Notes under the pieces: model-generated
Seen by the model: only the letters and a program-made list of their open reading frames with translations
Database searches by the model: none
Told to the model about the DNA's origin: nothing
Program-made: the position numbers and the translations under genes
Source of the DNA: CAZIOH01 sp964540815
GTDB taxonomy: Bacteria > Myxococcota_A > Polyangia > Fen-1088
Direction of reading: 5' to 3'
Assembly: GCA_964540815.1 (NCBI GenBank)
Contig: CAZIOH010000030.1
Span: forward strand, 1-64,000
DNA: 64,000 nt
Shown: in pieces, positions 16,549-26,126 of the stretch
Layout of the letters: every line of letters starts with the position of its first letter
How positions within the stretch are numbered: the stretch's first letter is position 1

Positions 16549-18792
16549 GTGAACCGCCCCCCTGCCCTTCGCGCCGTCCGAAAAGCCGAACCACTCTCGC
16601 CGTCGACCACCGGCTGGCGGTCGCCACCGCCGCCGCCGCCGACAATGGCCTCTGCCTCGCTCATCCTGGCGGCCGCGCTCCTCGGCCTCGGGGCTGCGTG
16701 CACGGGCGCGGCCGGCCCCCCCTCGGTTCGTTCGGAGATCCCCTCGGAAAAGGGGGAGGAGCCCGGGCGCCGCCCGCCACCCACCGCCCCGACCGCCACC
16801 GCCCCTGCCGGCGCCGGCGCCGGGGAAAAGAGCGCCGAGCGCCCGGGCGCCTCGACCCCCGGCGCGACCGAGAGCGCCCGACCGCCGGTGGAAGCCGGGC
16901 GCGTGCTGCTGGTCGAGGGCGGCGAGGAGCACTGGATCGATGCTCAGAAGGCCGCCGCGGACGGCTACACCATCGTGGATCTCGGCGACGACTTCACGCC
17001 CTACATCTTCGCGGAGCAGCACGACGCCGAAGGGCAGCCCATGCCGAACCGCTACCGGCGGGTGTTCATCGGGCTCGCCAACGATCGGCTGGACAGCGAC
17101 GGCGAGCCGCTCGAGCCGGGCGAGAAGAACTACCTCGAGCTCTACGGGATCTTCCCGTCGCTCTCGGTGCTGCGCGCCCGCTTCCTCACCGACGAGACCC
17201 GCAGCTGCCTCGATCCCGCGGGGCAGCCCGCCCTCGAGGCGGTGGAGACCATCTCGTACGTCTCGCCCGAGGCCATGCGCAAGGAGGAGCGTCGCCTCGC
17301 GCGGGTGCGCAAGGAGCTGGAGGACGCCCGCCACAAGGCCCACGTGAAGACCCTGGAGGCCCTGGTCAAGCTGCACCCGGAGAACGACGCCAAGGTCAAG
17401 CTCCTCGCCCACCGGGCCGCCGAGAAGGAGGCCATGGCCGAGGTGGAGAAGCGCCTGAACTGCGAGCAGCTGCTCGGCGGCAAGGGCCGCCCCAAGCACC
17501 AGACCGGGGTCTACGACGATGCCATGCGGCTGGCGGTCCGGCGATTCCAGCAAAAGCACATGATCTACGAGGCGAACTACCTGCGTCGCAAGACCATGGA
17601 CGCCCTGGCCCGCCCCACCTTGCAAAACGACCATGACAGTCTGGTGCGGGTCCTGCGCGAGCGGGTGGTGGCCGCCGCCAGCGTGGTGGAGGACGGCTCG
17701 ACCGACACCCGGAGCGGGCCGCCCACCTTCGTGTCGGCGAGCGGCAAGCGGATCCCGATGCGCAACCTGGCCGAGGAGTATACCAAGGAGGCGGTCAGCG
17801 CCCTCGGCCTCGACACCCCGGACAAGGCGCTCGCCTTCTTCAAGCGGCATCCCGACGCCGAGCTCCAGCACCTGCGCGCGGCGGTCAAGCTCCCTCCCCG
17901 CCCCGAGTACTACGGGCCAAACATGGATCTGTCGCTGGTGGTGGACCGGGGCGACGTCTGGTACGACCCGCCGTTCGACGAGAGCGATCACTGGAAGGTG
18001 CAGCCGCGCAAGCACTTCCCCTCCTTGACCTTGCTCCTCAAGTACCGCGGGCAGCAGATCCCGCTTGCACGCTGGAGGACGACCATCGGGGGCTGGCGCG
18101 CGGAGCAGGCCTCGAATGGCTACGAGTACTACCGCTACAAGGGCTCGGACATCGGGCCGCGCGTGATCCGGCACGTGGTCTCTGGCCCGGTGTGGATCGC
18201 GCCCCCTTCGACCCCGATCCGCTCGCTGGTGAAGGGCAAGATCATCAACAAGCGCTGGGAGCAGGTGGTGAACTACGACGAGCTCGGGCCGGGATACCTC
18301 TCGGCGTACGGCGTGGTGGCCGGATACTTCGTGATCCCGGGGCAAAACGGGCGCCCCGACTTCGACAACGGGATCCGCGCCCACGGGTCCTCGGACTACC
18401 TGTCGATCTACAGCGCCAACGGCTACTCGCACGGGTGCCATCGCTTGCCCAATCACCTGGCCATCCGGATGTACGACTTCGTGCTGCAGCACCGCAACGT
18501 GCGGCTCGAGGGCGATTCCCCCATGAGCTTCTGGCGGCAGTTCCTGTGGAAGGAGAGCGTCTACGAGATGCGCATCCCCTCGCGCGGCTACGTCTTCACC
18601 CTGGATCCCCCGCTGCCGGTCAACGTGCTCGAGGGGGAGATCAAGGGCACCGCCAAGAAGCCCATCATCGGCTATGTCCCCAAGCCGGGCGTGAAGTACC
18701 CCGGACCGCCGCCGCCCGCCCCGGATTCGCCCGAGGCGCGCGGGGGCGGCGTGGGGCCGGCGAGCACCAACGCCGGGGAGGAGAGCCCATGA
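16549..18792 (+). CDS. L,D-transpeptidase (YkuD family), predicted lipoprotein
   Basis: A 747-residue secreted protein. The lipobox LLGLGAAC follows a basic leader if the GTG at 16549 is used; an ATG at 16645 would give a shorter form without positive charge. A Pro/Ala linker is followed by a large N-terminal region with a charged helix (about 240-300) and a peptidoglycan-binding-like segment (YDDAMRLAVRRFQQKH). The C-terminal catalytic domain has HGSSDYLSIYSANGYSHGCH around residue 615-632, containing the SHGCxR nucleophile motif of L,D-transpeptidases. The likely role is 3-3 crosslinking of peptidoglycan or attaching proteins to it. The next gene overlaps its stop. Confidence 0.88.
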   Translation: MNRPPALRAVRKAEPLSPSTTGWRSPPPPPPTMASASLILAAALLGLGAACTGAAGPPSVRSEIPSEKGEEPGRRPPPTAPTATAPAGAGAGEKSAERPGASTPGATESARPPVEAGRVLLVEGGEEHWIDAQKAAADGYTIVDLGDDFTPYIFAEQHDAEGQPMPNRYRRVFIGLANDRLDSDGEPLEPGEKNYLELYGIFPSLSVLRARFLTDETRSCLDPAGQPALEAVETISYVSPEAMRKEERRLARVRKELEDARHKAHVKTLEALVKLHPENDAKVKLLAHRAAEKEAMAEVEKRLNCEQLLGGKGRPKHQTGVYDDAMRLAVRRFQQKHMIYEANYLRRKTMDALARPTLQNDHDSLVRVLRERVVAAASVVEDGSTDTRSGPPTFVSASGKRIPMRNLAEEYTKEAVSALGLDTPDKALAFFKRHPDAELQHLRAAVKLPPRPEYYGPNMDLSLVVDRGDVWYDPPFDESDHWKVQPRKHFPSLTLLLKYRGQQIPLARWRTTIGGWRAEQASNGYEYYRYKGSDIGPRVIRHVVSGPVWIAPPSTPIRSLVKGKIINKRWEQVVNYDELGPGYLSAYGVVAGYFVIPGQNGRPDFDNGIRAHGSSDYLSIYSANGYSHGCHRLPNHLAIRMYDFVLQHRNVRLEGDSPMSFWRQFLWKESVYEMRIPSRGYVFTLDPPLPVNVLEGEIKGTAKKPIIGYVPKPGVKYPGPPPPAPDSPEARGGGVGPASTNAGEESP

Positions 18793-19385
18793 GCAAGCTG
18801 CCAGATGTGCCGGACGCTCCCGACGCACCCGATCGGCTGTGGGCGCGCATGCGTCGGCGATTGCCCGGCAGGAAGCTCGCCGTCGGGGCGGGCGGGCTCG
18901 GCCTGCTCGGGCTCGTCTGGCTGGCGGGGGCGCGCGCGGAGGCGCCGCGGGCGGCTGGCCCGACGCCCACCCCGGCGGCGACCACCCCGGGGGGCGAGAC
19001 CACCGGCGCGGTCCCGGCGGCGGGCGCGGTGGGTGGCGCGTCCGGCTCGACCGGGAGCGCGACCTCGAGCAAGGTGCGGGTGGTGTTCAAGACCGTGCCC
19101 CCGACCCAGGCCACCGTGAACTGGGGCAAGAAGCGCCTCGGCATCGTCAAGCCCAAGGCCCCCCTCGTGATCGAGCGCCCGCGCGACAGCGGGCCCCTCG
19201 ACGTGGTCGTCCACGCCGAGGGCTGCTTGCCGGTGCACTCGCGGGTCTACACCTTCACCGACAGCGTGCTCGCCGTGAAGGTCACCCCCCTCGACAAGAA
19301 GAACACCATCTTCGGATACAAGGAGGCCCCGCCCCCCGACGAGGACGGCGGCCCCCCCCCCGCCGGCGACGCCGGCATGCCCTGA
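18789..19385 (+). CDS. Membrane-anchored PEGA-like protein
   Basis: A 198-residue protein that starts in an ATGA overlap with the L,D-transpeptidase stop, so they are translationally coupled. A cytoplasmic basic stretch (WARMRRRLPGRK) precedes one membrane helix (LAVGAGGLGLLGLVWLAGA). After a Thr/Gly/Ala linker, a small beta domain (VRVVFKTVPPTQATVNWGKKRLG) resembles PEGA modules, which often occur in surface proteins. A Pro/Asp-rich tail closes it. It may position or regulate the transpeptidase at the envelope; that is inferred from the coupling alone. Confidence 0.7.
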   Translation: MSKLPDVPDAPDAPDRLWARMRRRLPGRKLAVGAGGLGLLGLVWLAGARAEAPRAAGPTPTPAATTPGGETTGAVPAAGAVGGASGSTGSATSSKVRVVFKTVPPTQATVNWGKKRLGIVKPKAPLVIERPRDSGPLDVVVHAEGCLPVHSRVYTFTDSVLAVKVTPLDKKNTIFGYKEAPPPDEDGGPPPAGDAGMP

Positions 19386-19410
19386 GAAGGTCCTCGGGCA
19401 CCCTCGAGAC

Positions 19411-19438
19411 CCGTGGACGTCAACGTCCACGTCCACGG
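19411..19438. terminator. Hairpin between convergent genes
   Basis: CCGTGGAC at 19411-19418 pairs with GTCCACGG at 19431-19438, with an alternative inner pairing of GTGGACG and CGTCCAC. It sits in the 69-base gap between the PEGA-like gene and cellobiose phosphorylase, which converge. No U tract is visible. Confidence 0.5.
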
Positions 19439-19454
19439 TCACGGATTTGGCCGC

Positions 19455-21896
19455 CTACACCTCGCAGTCGACGACGACCGTGGTTCCGGCCGCGGCGTAG
19501 GGAACGAGGTTGCCGGCGATGGGCTTGCCGTCGACGGTGAGCTTGGCCTCGCCGCCACCTCCCCCGTTCTTGACCCGGATCTGGTACTCGGCGCCGCGGC
19601 ACCTGCGGGTGACGGTGAATGCCGCAATCTCCTTGCCGATGCAGGGCTGCACCCGAAGGCCCTCGTAATCGGGGCGGACGCCGAGCATGTAGTGGGCGAT
19701 GGCCACGTAGTTCCAGGCCGCCGTGCCGGTCAGCCACGAGTTCTTGGCCTCGCCGTGCCGCGGAGCGTCCTTGCCGGCGATCATCTGGGCGTAGACGTAG
19801 GGCTCGAGACGGTGAATCTCGCTCACCTCCTCGAGGTATGCGGGGGTGATCTTCTTGTAGTACTCGAAGGCCCGATCGCCCCGGCCGAGCACGGTCTCGG
19901 CGATCATGATCCACGGGTTGTTGTGGCAGAAGATCCCGGCGTTCTCCTTGTACCCGGGCGGGTACGAGCTGATCTCCCCGAGCTCGACGTGGTAGGTGCT
20001 GTACGGCGGGTTGTTGAGCACGATCCCGTACCGGGTGTCGAGCCGCTCCTTGACCGAGTCGAGGGCCTTCCTGGCCTCGCCGGTCTTGGCGCCGATCCCG
20101 GCCATCACGCAGAAGCCCTGCGGCTCGATGAAGATCTGCGCCTCCTTGTTCTCCTTGCTGCCCACCTTGTTCCCGAAGAAGTCGTAGGCGCGCAGGAACC
20201 ACTGCCCGTCCCACCCGTGCTTGAGGACCACCTCGGTCATCTTGCTGGCCTCGGCGGCGGCGCGCGCGGCCTCGGGCGCCTCGCCCACCTTGGCCGCGAG
20301 GTAGGCGTAGTCCGGCGCCACGCCGACGAACATCCCGGCGATGAACACCGACTCGGCGGTGCGCCCGGTCCGGTTCCCGGTGGTCTGGAAGGACTCGTCG
20401 GGCGTCTCCGAGAAGCAGTTGAGGTTGAGGCAATCGTTCCAGTCGGCGCGCCCGATGAGGGGCAGGCCGTGGGGCCCGAGATTGTTCAAGACATGGTTGA
20501 AGGATCGCTTCAGATGTTCGTACAGCGACGCGCTGTTCTTCGGGTCGTTGTCGAAGGGCACCTGCTCCTTCAGGATGGCGAAGTCGCCGGTCTCCCGGAT
20601 GTAGGCCGCCACCCCGAAGATCAGCCACAGCGGATCGTCGTTGAACCCGCTGCCGACGTCGTTGTTGCCGCGCTTGGTGAGCGGCTGGTACTGGTGGTAG
20701 GCGCTGCCGTCCGGGAACTGGGTCGACGCGATGTCGATGATGCGCTCGCGGGCCCGCTCGGGCAGCAGGTGCACGAACCCGAGGAGGTCCTGGTTCGAGT
20801 CGCGGAACCCCATGCCGCGGCCGATCCCGGTCTCGAAGTACGAGGCGCTGCGCGACATGTTGAAGGTGACCATGCACTGATAGGGGTTCCAGATGTTGAC
20901 CATGCGGTCGAGCTTCGGGTCCCCCGAGGTGACGTGGTAGTAGCCGAGCAGCTTGGTCCAGTGGTCGGCGAGCGCCTGCAGCGCGGCATCGACCTGGGCG
21001 TCGGTCGCGAAGGCACGGATCTGCTGATGGGCCGGCTTCTTGTTGATGACGCCGGGCTTCTCCCACTTCTCGTCGCGCGGGACCTCGACATAGCCGAGCT
21101 GGAAGACGAACACCTTCTCCTCGCCTGGGGCCAGCGTCACGGCGAGGCCGTGCGACCCGACCGGAGCCCAGCCGCTCGCCACCGAGTTGCCCGACTCGCC
21201 CCGGGCGACCACCTGCGGCTCGCCCATCCCGTTGTAGAGGCCCATGAAGGTCTCGCGATCGGTGTCGAAGCCGGCCACCGGGGCGTTGACGTGATAGAAC
21301 GCGTAGTGGTCGCGCCGCTCGCGGTACTCGGTCTTGTGGTAGATGGTGTTGCCGGTGCTGGTCTGCTCGATCTCGACCTCGCCCGTGCTGTAGTTCCGCT
21401 GGTAGTTGGTCATGTCGTCGTAGGCGTTCCACAGGCAGAACTCGAGGTACGAGTAGAGCTGGACGCTGCGCGGCGCGCCGCTCTCGTTCTTGAGCTTCAC
21501 CCGGTGCACCTCGGCGTTGTGCCCGAGCGGGACCAGGAACGTGACCTCGGCCGAGAGGCCCTGGCGCTGGCCCTTGATCTTGGTGTAGCCGAGCCCGTGA
21601 CGGCACTCGTAGGCGTCGAGCTCGGTCTTGACCGGCATGTACGAGGGCGACCAGAAGCTGCCGTCCGCCTCGCGCAGGTAGAAGTACCGCCCGCCGACGT
21701 CGGTCGGGGCATTGTTGTAGCGGTAGCGCAGGAGGCGCCGCAGCCGCGCGTCCCGGTAGAAGCAGTACCCGCCCGCCTGGTGGGAGATGAGGCCGAAGAA
21801 CTTCTCCGACCCGAGGTAGTTGATCCAGGGATACGGGGTCTTGGGAGTGGTGATCACATACTCGCGCTTCTCATCGTCGAAAAAGCCAAATTGCAT
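19455..21896 (-). CDS. Cellobiose phosphorylase (GH94)
   Basis: An 813-residue cytoplasmic enzyme that cleaves cellobiose with phosphate to glucose-1-phosphate and glucose. The N-terminus MQFGFFDDEKREYVIT, then TPYPWINYLG and GGYCFYRDARLRR, closely follows clostridial cellobiose phosphorylases, and the length matches. The catalytic acid lies in RADWNDCLNLN near residue 485; GRGMGFRDSNQDLLG and EPYVYAQMIAGKDA are further family blocks. No signal peptide is present. A GGAGG ribosome binding site lies nine bases before the ATG. It could use cellobiose released by secreted glucanases such as the GH8 enzyme at 41.5 kb, although it is not linked to it in an operon. Confidence 0.93.
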   Translation of the reverse strand: MQFGFFDDEKREYVITTPKTPYPWINYLGSEKFFGLISHQAGGYCFYRDARLRRLLRYRYNNAPTDVGGRYFYLREADGSFWSPSYMPVKTELDAYECRHGLGYTKIKGQRQGLSAEVTFLVPLGHNAEVHRVKLKNESGAPRSVQLYSYLEFCLWNAYDDMTNYQRNYSTGEVEIEQTSTGNTIYHKTEYRERRDHYAFYHVNAPVAGFDTDRETFMGLYNGMGEPQVVARGESGNSVASGWAPVGSHGLAVTLAPGEEKVFVFQLGYVEVPRDEKWEKPGVINKKPAHQQIRAFATDAQVDAALQALADHWTKLLGYYHVTSGDPKLDRMVNIWNPYQCMVTFNMSRSASYFETGIGRGMGFRDSNQDLLGFVHLLPERARERIIDIASTQFPDGSAYHQYQPLTKRGNNDVGSGFNDDPLWLIFGVAAYIRETGDFAILKEQVPFDNDPKNSASLYEHLKRSFNHVLNNLGPHGLPLIGRADWNDCLNLNCFSETPDESFQTTGNRTGRTAESVFIAGMFVGVAPDYAYLAAKVGEAPEAARAAAEASKMTEVVLKHGWDGQWFLRAYDFFGNKVGSKENKEAQIFIEPQGFCVMAGIGAKTGEARKALDSVKERLDTRYGIVLNNPPYSTYHVELGEISSYPPGYKENAGIFCHNNPWIMIAETVLGRGDRAFEYYKKITPAYLEEVSEIHRLEPYVYAQMIAGKDAPRHGEAKNSWLTGTAAWNYVAIAHYMLGVRPDYEGLRVQPCIGKEIAAFTVTRRCRGAEYQIRVKNGGGGGEAKLTVDGKPIAGNLVPYAAAGTTVVVDCEV

Positions 21897-22165
21897 CTCT
21901 TCAATCCTCCCAAAGGGTGTCGGAGTCGGGCGGGAAAACGGCCGCGGATGTTACTCCAAGCCGCCGCGGATCGTCGCGGTTTTCCCCGGCCGGATCCGAA
22001 AACTTGGCGTAGACTGCCGAGGAATCGCCCGGGCCGGTCCCTCGGCTCGGCCCCGGGGCATTCGCAGCAAGTTCGAAGCCGAGCTCGAAGCAATATCGAC
22101 GTGACAGATTGCGCTGGCCTTGCGGTCTCCCCCGAGCCCCGAGCCAGCCAGGAGGAGGTTCGCCC

Positions 22166-24112
22166 GTGAGTACCCGCATCACCCCCGGCAATTCCTTGAC
22201 CATGGCCGCCGCCGTGCTCCTCGGCGCGAGCGTCGCCACCGGCCTTGGCGCCGACCTCGGCTGTGCGAAGGTTCAGACCAGCGACGGAACCACGGGGACG
22301 GGCGGGACCGGGTTCGGCTCCGGAGGCGGTGGGACGGGCGGGAAGCTGATCAGCGGCATCGGGTCCACCCCTGTCTCGCTGTGCTCCGGACCGTGCACCG
22401 ACTTCCCGGCCACCCCGATCGTGGACATGGGCATCTCGGGCGATCCGTCCGGCTCGTTCTCTGGCTCACCTCCGGCGCCCGGCAACGATCCTTGCATCAC
22501 CGAGCCGGAGCTCGGCACGCTGTTCCCGAACAACTGGCTGCGGCCCCGGGTCAAGTTCACCAACAGCGGCAACAAGCTGGCCCAGATTCGCATGCACGCC
22601 GCCAACCAGGCCAGCGATCTGGTCGTCTACACCAAGAGCGACACCTGGGTGATGCCGCCCGAGATCTGGGGCAACCTGCGCTCGCACCAGACCACCGATG
22701 AGGTGCAGATCACGGTCTGGCTGCAGGGGGGAGGCGCGGCCGCCTCCAGCTTCCGCACCGCCCCCGTCGGAGCGGGAGGCAGCCTGGTGTTCTGGGCCGC
22801 GAACCCCATGGCCGCCGACAAGAACCTGGACTCCGACTGTCAGAAGGATGCCACCGGCCAGCCGATGCAGTCCTGCTACGACATGGACTCGCAGCTGCGC
22901 GGTTTCAAGGTCGGGGACGAGACCACCATCCCGGTGCTCACCATCGGGCAGATCGCCCAGACCAGCAAGGACAACAACAACAACACGTCGCACGTGCGTT
23001 GCATCGGGTGTCACGTCGGAACGCCCGACGGCGACTTCGTGGCCTTCAACGATGCCTGGCCGTGGCGGGGGGTGATGGCCGGGGTCACCCCGACCAACGT
23101 GGGCACGAGCCCGGCCTACCTGTCCCAGGGGGGCCTCGAGGATCTCTGGCAACCGGCCCTTGGCGTGATCACCTTCACCAAGAACCACTGGTCGGACACC
23201 GATCGGGTGGCCATCACCTCGTACAGCCTCAGCAGCCCGAACCAGGGGGACTGGTACAACGCCCCGAAGTCGCCGCGCCCCAACCTGGCCTGGTTCGATC
23301 TCGCCTCGGCGCCGGTCCCGCTCGTGAACGGGAACTTCAACGGCAACATGGCCAATCCGAGCCAGATCTTTCCCGTGATCGGCACCAACATGGGGTTCAT
23401 CGCCCGCACCGGCGACCCGCGCGGTGGGACGACGCCCAACTGGAGCAACACCGCCGCGATGGACGTGATCGTGTACACGTCCACGGACGCGGCGCTCGAC
23501 GGGCGGCTCGACAACCAGCCGGCGCCGAATCCCAACCCCAACAACGAGACCCACAACATGGGTCACGCCGACCTGTGGATGGTCCCCTACAACAACAAGG
23601 CCGGCGGGGCCGCCACCCCGCTCAAGGGAGCGGACACGACGGACTACGAGGAGTACTTCCCGACGTTCTCGCCCGACGACCGCTTCGTGGCCTTCAACCG
23701 GGTTCCGGCCTCGCAGCCCATGTACGCCAACCCGAGCTCCGAGATCGCGGTCATCTCCTCGACCGGCGGCACGGCGACGGTGCTGCGCGCCAACAAGCCC
23801 CCGGCTTGCACGGGAAAGACCAGCCCCGGGGTCAACAACCACTGGGCCAAGTGGTCGCCCGACGTGAAGGGCGGCCCGGACGGCACCTACTACTGGCTGG
23901 TCTTCTCGTCGAACCGTGCCGATATCCCGCCCGTCACCTCGAAGTACGGCAGCAAGCGCTCGATCAACATCAGCCAGCTCTACGTGGCGCCCATCGTGGT
24001 GGGCGAGCTCGGGATCACCTCGTACCCGGCCATCTACCTGTGGAACCAGCCGAACACCACCGTCAACACCACGCCGGCCTGGCAATCGTTCCAGCTTCCG
24101 CCTGTCCAGTGA
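22166..24112 (+). CDS. Secreted CxxCH protein with TolB/propeller-like repeats
   Basis: A 648-residue exported protein. The signal region (MAAAVLLGASVATGLGADLGC) ends in a possible lipidation Cys, followed by a Gly/Thr linker. Around residue 280, RCIGCHVG supplies one CxxCH heme-c motif. The rest contains propeller-type blades such as EEYFPTFSPDDRFVAFNR and NNHWAKWSPD with WLVFSSNR, typical of TolB/WD40-like repeats. It could be a surface electron-transfer or binding protein, but I cannot name a substrate. The GTG at 22166 has a strong GGAGGAGG ribosome binding site. Confidence 0.75.
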   Translation: MSTRITPGNSLTMAAAVLLGASVATGLGADLGCAKVQTSDGTTGTGGTGFGSGGGGTGGKLISGIGSTPVSLCSGPCTDFPATPIVDMGISGDPSGSFSGSPPAPGNDPCITEPELGTLFPNNWLRPRVKFTNSGNKLAQIRMHAANQASDLVVYTKSDTWVMPPEIWGNLRSHQTTDEVQITVWLQGGGAAASSFRTAPVGAGGSLVFWAANPMAADKNLDSDCQKDATGQPMQSCYDMDSQLRGFKVGDETTIPVLTIGQIAQTSKDNNNNTSHVRCIGCHVGTPDGDFVAFNDAWPWRGVMAGVTPTNVGTSPAYLSQGGLEDLWQPALGVITFTKNHWSDTDRVAITSYSLSSPNQGDWYNAPKSPRPNLAWFDLASAPVPLVNGNFNGNMANPSQIFPVIGTNMGFIARTGDPRGGTTPNWSNTAAMDVIVYTSTDAALDGRLDNQPAPNPNPNNETHNMGHADLWMVPYNNKAGGAATPLKGADTTDYEEYFPTFSPDDRFVAFNRVPASQPMYANPSSEIAVISSTGGTATVLRANKPPACTGKTSPGVNNHWAKWSPDVKGGPDGTYYWLVFSSNRADIPPVTSKYGSKRSINISQLYVAPIVVGELGITSYPAIYLWNQPNTTVNTTPAWQSFQLPPVQ

Positions 24113-24228
24113 GGGCCCCGGCCCTCGGCCCGGCCGGTGTCACCAGCGGTGGGGACCCGAGGCCTGTGTCATTTCTGGGTTGCGCTGGCGCCACCCACGC
24201 CGTATAAACCCCACCCTTCGAGGAACCC

Positions 24229-24504
24229 ATGGCTCAAAAAGGCATTCATCCAGTCTACAAGGCGTCCGTCATTTCCTGTGCATGCGGGAACCGCGTGGAG
24301 ACCTTCAGCACCCGCGGGGACTTCATGGTGGACATCTGTTCGAACTGTCACCCCTTCTACACCGGCAAGCAGAAGTTCGTCGACGCGGCCGGACGAATCG
24401 AGCGCTTCCAGAAGAAGTACGCCAAGTCCGCCGCCGGCAAGGCCGCCGCGGCGGACAAGGCGGCCGCCGATGCGGCGGCCACCGCCGAGCCGGCGACCCC
24501 CTGA
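24229..24504 (+). CDS. rpmE: 50S ribosomal protein L31 (zinc-binding form)
   Basis: A 91-residue L31. The N-terminus KGIHPVYKASVISCACGN and the second half VDICSNCHPFYTGKQKFVD are unmistakable. Zinc ligands C17, C19, C37 and C40 are all present, so this is the zinc-requiring C+ type. A Lys/Ala-rich tail of about 20 residues extends the C-terminus. It sits 70 bases upstream of prfA on the same strand, an arrangement common in bacteria. Confidence 0.97.
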   Translation: MAQKGIHPVYKASVISCACGNRVETFSTRGDFMVDICSNCHPFYTGKQKFVDAAGRIERFQKKYAKSAAGKAAAADKAAADAAATAEPATP

Positions 24505-24574
24505 AGACGGGATCCTGAGCTCGAACATGGGTCCGGGCGCCACCAGGCCTGGCGCCTGAACCGGGGAGACACGC

Positions 24575-25657
24575 GTGCTCGATGAGTCCCTGCTGAGGAA
24601 GTTGGCCGCCGTCGAGCAACGCTTCGAGGAGGTCTCGGGCAAGCTGGCCGATCCGGGCGTGCTCGGGAACCGGCAGGTATTCCAGAAGATGTCCAAGGAG
24701 CACTCGGATCTCCGGGAGCTGGTGGAGGCTTACCGGGCGCACCAGGCCCTCGAGCGGCGGGCCGACGACGCGCGGGAGATGCAGCGCGATCCCGAGATGC
24801 GCGATCTGGCGCACGAGGAGGAGTCGCAGATCCTGTCCGAGCAGGGCGGCCTCGAGGAGCGCATCAAGCTCCTCTTGCTGCCGAAGGATCCCAACGACGA
24901 CAAGAACATCCTGCTCGAGATCCGGGCTGGCGCCGGCGGTGAGGAGGCGGCCCTCTTCGCGGCCGAGCTGTTCCGCATGTACACCCGGTTCGCCGAGCGG
25001 CGCCGATGGAGCGTGGAGATCATGTCCATGTCCCCGGCCCAGGCGGGCGGGATCAAGGAGATCGTTGCCCTGGTCCAGGGCAACGCCGCATACAGCCAGC
25101 TCAAGTACGAGTCGGGGGTACACCGGGTGCAGCGGGTGCCCGCCACCGAAGCGCAGGGGCGCATCCACACCTCGACCGCGACCGTGGCCATCATGCCCGA
25201 GGTGGAGGACGTGGAGATCCACATCGATCCCAAGGATCTCAAGATCGACGTGATGCGCTCGGGGGGGCCGGGGGGCCAGTCCGTGAACACCACCGACTCG
25301 GCGGTGCGCATTCACCACCTCCCCTCGGGGCTCATCGTCCATTGCCAGCAGGAGAAGTCCCAGCACAAGAACAAGGCGATGGCGATGAACCTCCTCCGCT
25401 CGAAGCTGTACGCCATCGAGGAGGAGAAGCGTCAGAGCGCCGAGCGGGACGCCCGGCGCGGCCAGATCGGCACCGGCGACCGGTCGGAGAAGATTCGCAC
25501 CTACAACTTCCCCCAGGACCGCCTGACCGACCATCGCATCGGGCTCACCAAGCACAACCTGCCCGGGATCATGGACGGCGACGTCCAGGACGTCTTCGAC
25601 AGCCTGCGCGCGCACTTCCAGGCCGAGGCGCTCAAGCAGGCGGGCGCAGAGGTCTGA
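24575..25657 (+). CDS. prfA: Peptide chain release factor 1
   Basis: A 360-residue class I release factor that reads UAA and UAG. The start MLDESLLRKLAAVEQRFEEV uses GTG. The domain with the universally conserved catalytic loop SGGPGGQSVNTTDSAV has its GGQ near residues 233-235; RVPATEAQGRIHTSTA precedes it. The length is standard. RF1 over RF2 is judged from the overall pattern and from adjacency to rpmE. Its 3' end overlaps the opposite-strand YjbQ gene by 26 bases. Confidence 0.95.
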   Translation: MLDESLLRKLAAVEQRFEEVSGKLADPGVLGNRQVFQKMSKEHSDLRELVEAYRAHQALERRADDAREMQRDPEMRDLAHEEESQILSEQGGLEERIKLLLLPKDPNDDKNILLEIRAGAGGEEAALFAAELFRMYTRFAERRRWSVEIMSMSPAQAGGIKEIVALVQGNAAYSQLKYESGVHRVQRVPATEAQGRIHTSTATVAIMPEVEDVEIHIDPKDLKIDVMRSGGPGGQSVNTTDSAVRIHHLPSGLIVHCQQEKSQHKNKAMAMNLLRSKLYAIEEEKRQSAERDARRGQIGTGDRSEKIRTYNFPQDRLTDHRIGLTKHNLPGIMDGDVQDVFDSLRAHFQAEALKQAGAEV

Positions 25658-26126
25658 GGCGAGGGGCCGGGCGCGTCCGGGAGCCAGCGGGCCAGCCGGC
25701 CCGTCGTTCGCCCCAGAGGGTCGCGACCAGGCGGCGAGCGCCTCCGGCGTGGCGGTACTCGGCGAGGTAGATGCCCTGCCAGGTCCCGAGCAAGAGGCGG
25801 CCGTCCCGCACCGGGATGGTCAGCGCCGATCCGAGCAGGGCCGCCTTCACGTGGGCGGGCATGTCGTCGTCCCCCTCGGCGGTGTGCTCGAAGTAGGGCG
25901 CCCCATCCGGCACCGCCCGGTCGAGCCAGCGGGCGAGATCGCTGCGCACCTCGGGATCCGCGTTCTCGTTGACGGCGAGCGCGGCCGAGGTGTGCTGGAG
26001 GAACAGGCTCAGCATCCCGACCCGCAGGTGGCGGAGCTGGGGAAGCCCGGCGGTGATCTCCTCGGTGACCAGGTGAATCCCCCGGCTCCGGGGCCGAAGG
26101 ACGAGGTCGATTTGATGCCAGGTCAT
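25632..26126 (-). CDS. YjbQ/UPF0047 family protein
   Basis: A 164-residue member of the YjbQ family. MTWHQIDLVLRPRSRGIHLVT, FLQHTSAALAVNENADPEV, HTAEGDDDMPAHVKAALLG and LGTWQGIYLAEYR are all family blocks, with the conserved histidines expected for the metal site. Some members have weak thiamine-phosphate synthase activity, but the physiological role is unsettled. The usual length is about 140 residues; here an Arg/Pro-rich tail adds about 25, and that tail overlaps the 3' end of prfA on the other strand. Confidence 0.85.
   Translation of the reverse strand: MTWHQIDLVLRPRSRGIHLVTEEITAGLPQLRHLRVGMLSLFLQHTSAALAVNENADPEVRSDLARWLDRAVPDGAPYFEHTAEGDDDMPAHVKAALLGSALTIPVRDGRLLLGTWQGIYLAEYRHAGGARRLVATLWGERRAGWPAGSRTRPAPRLRPLRPPA

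Noticed and set aside
19413..22169. A 918-residue open frame on the plus strand opposite cellobiose phosphorylase
   Set aside because: It is an antisense shadow of a clear GH94 gene in GC-rich DNA; composition is Val/Leu/Asp/Gly-biased without motifs.
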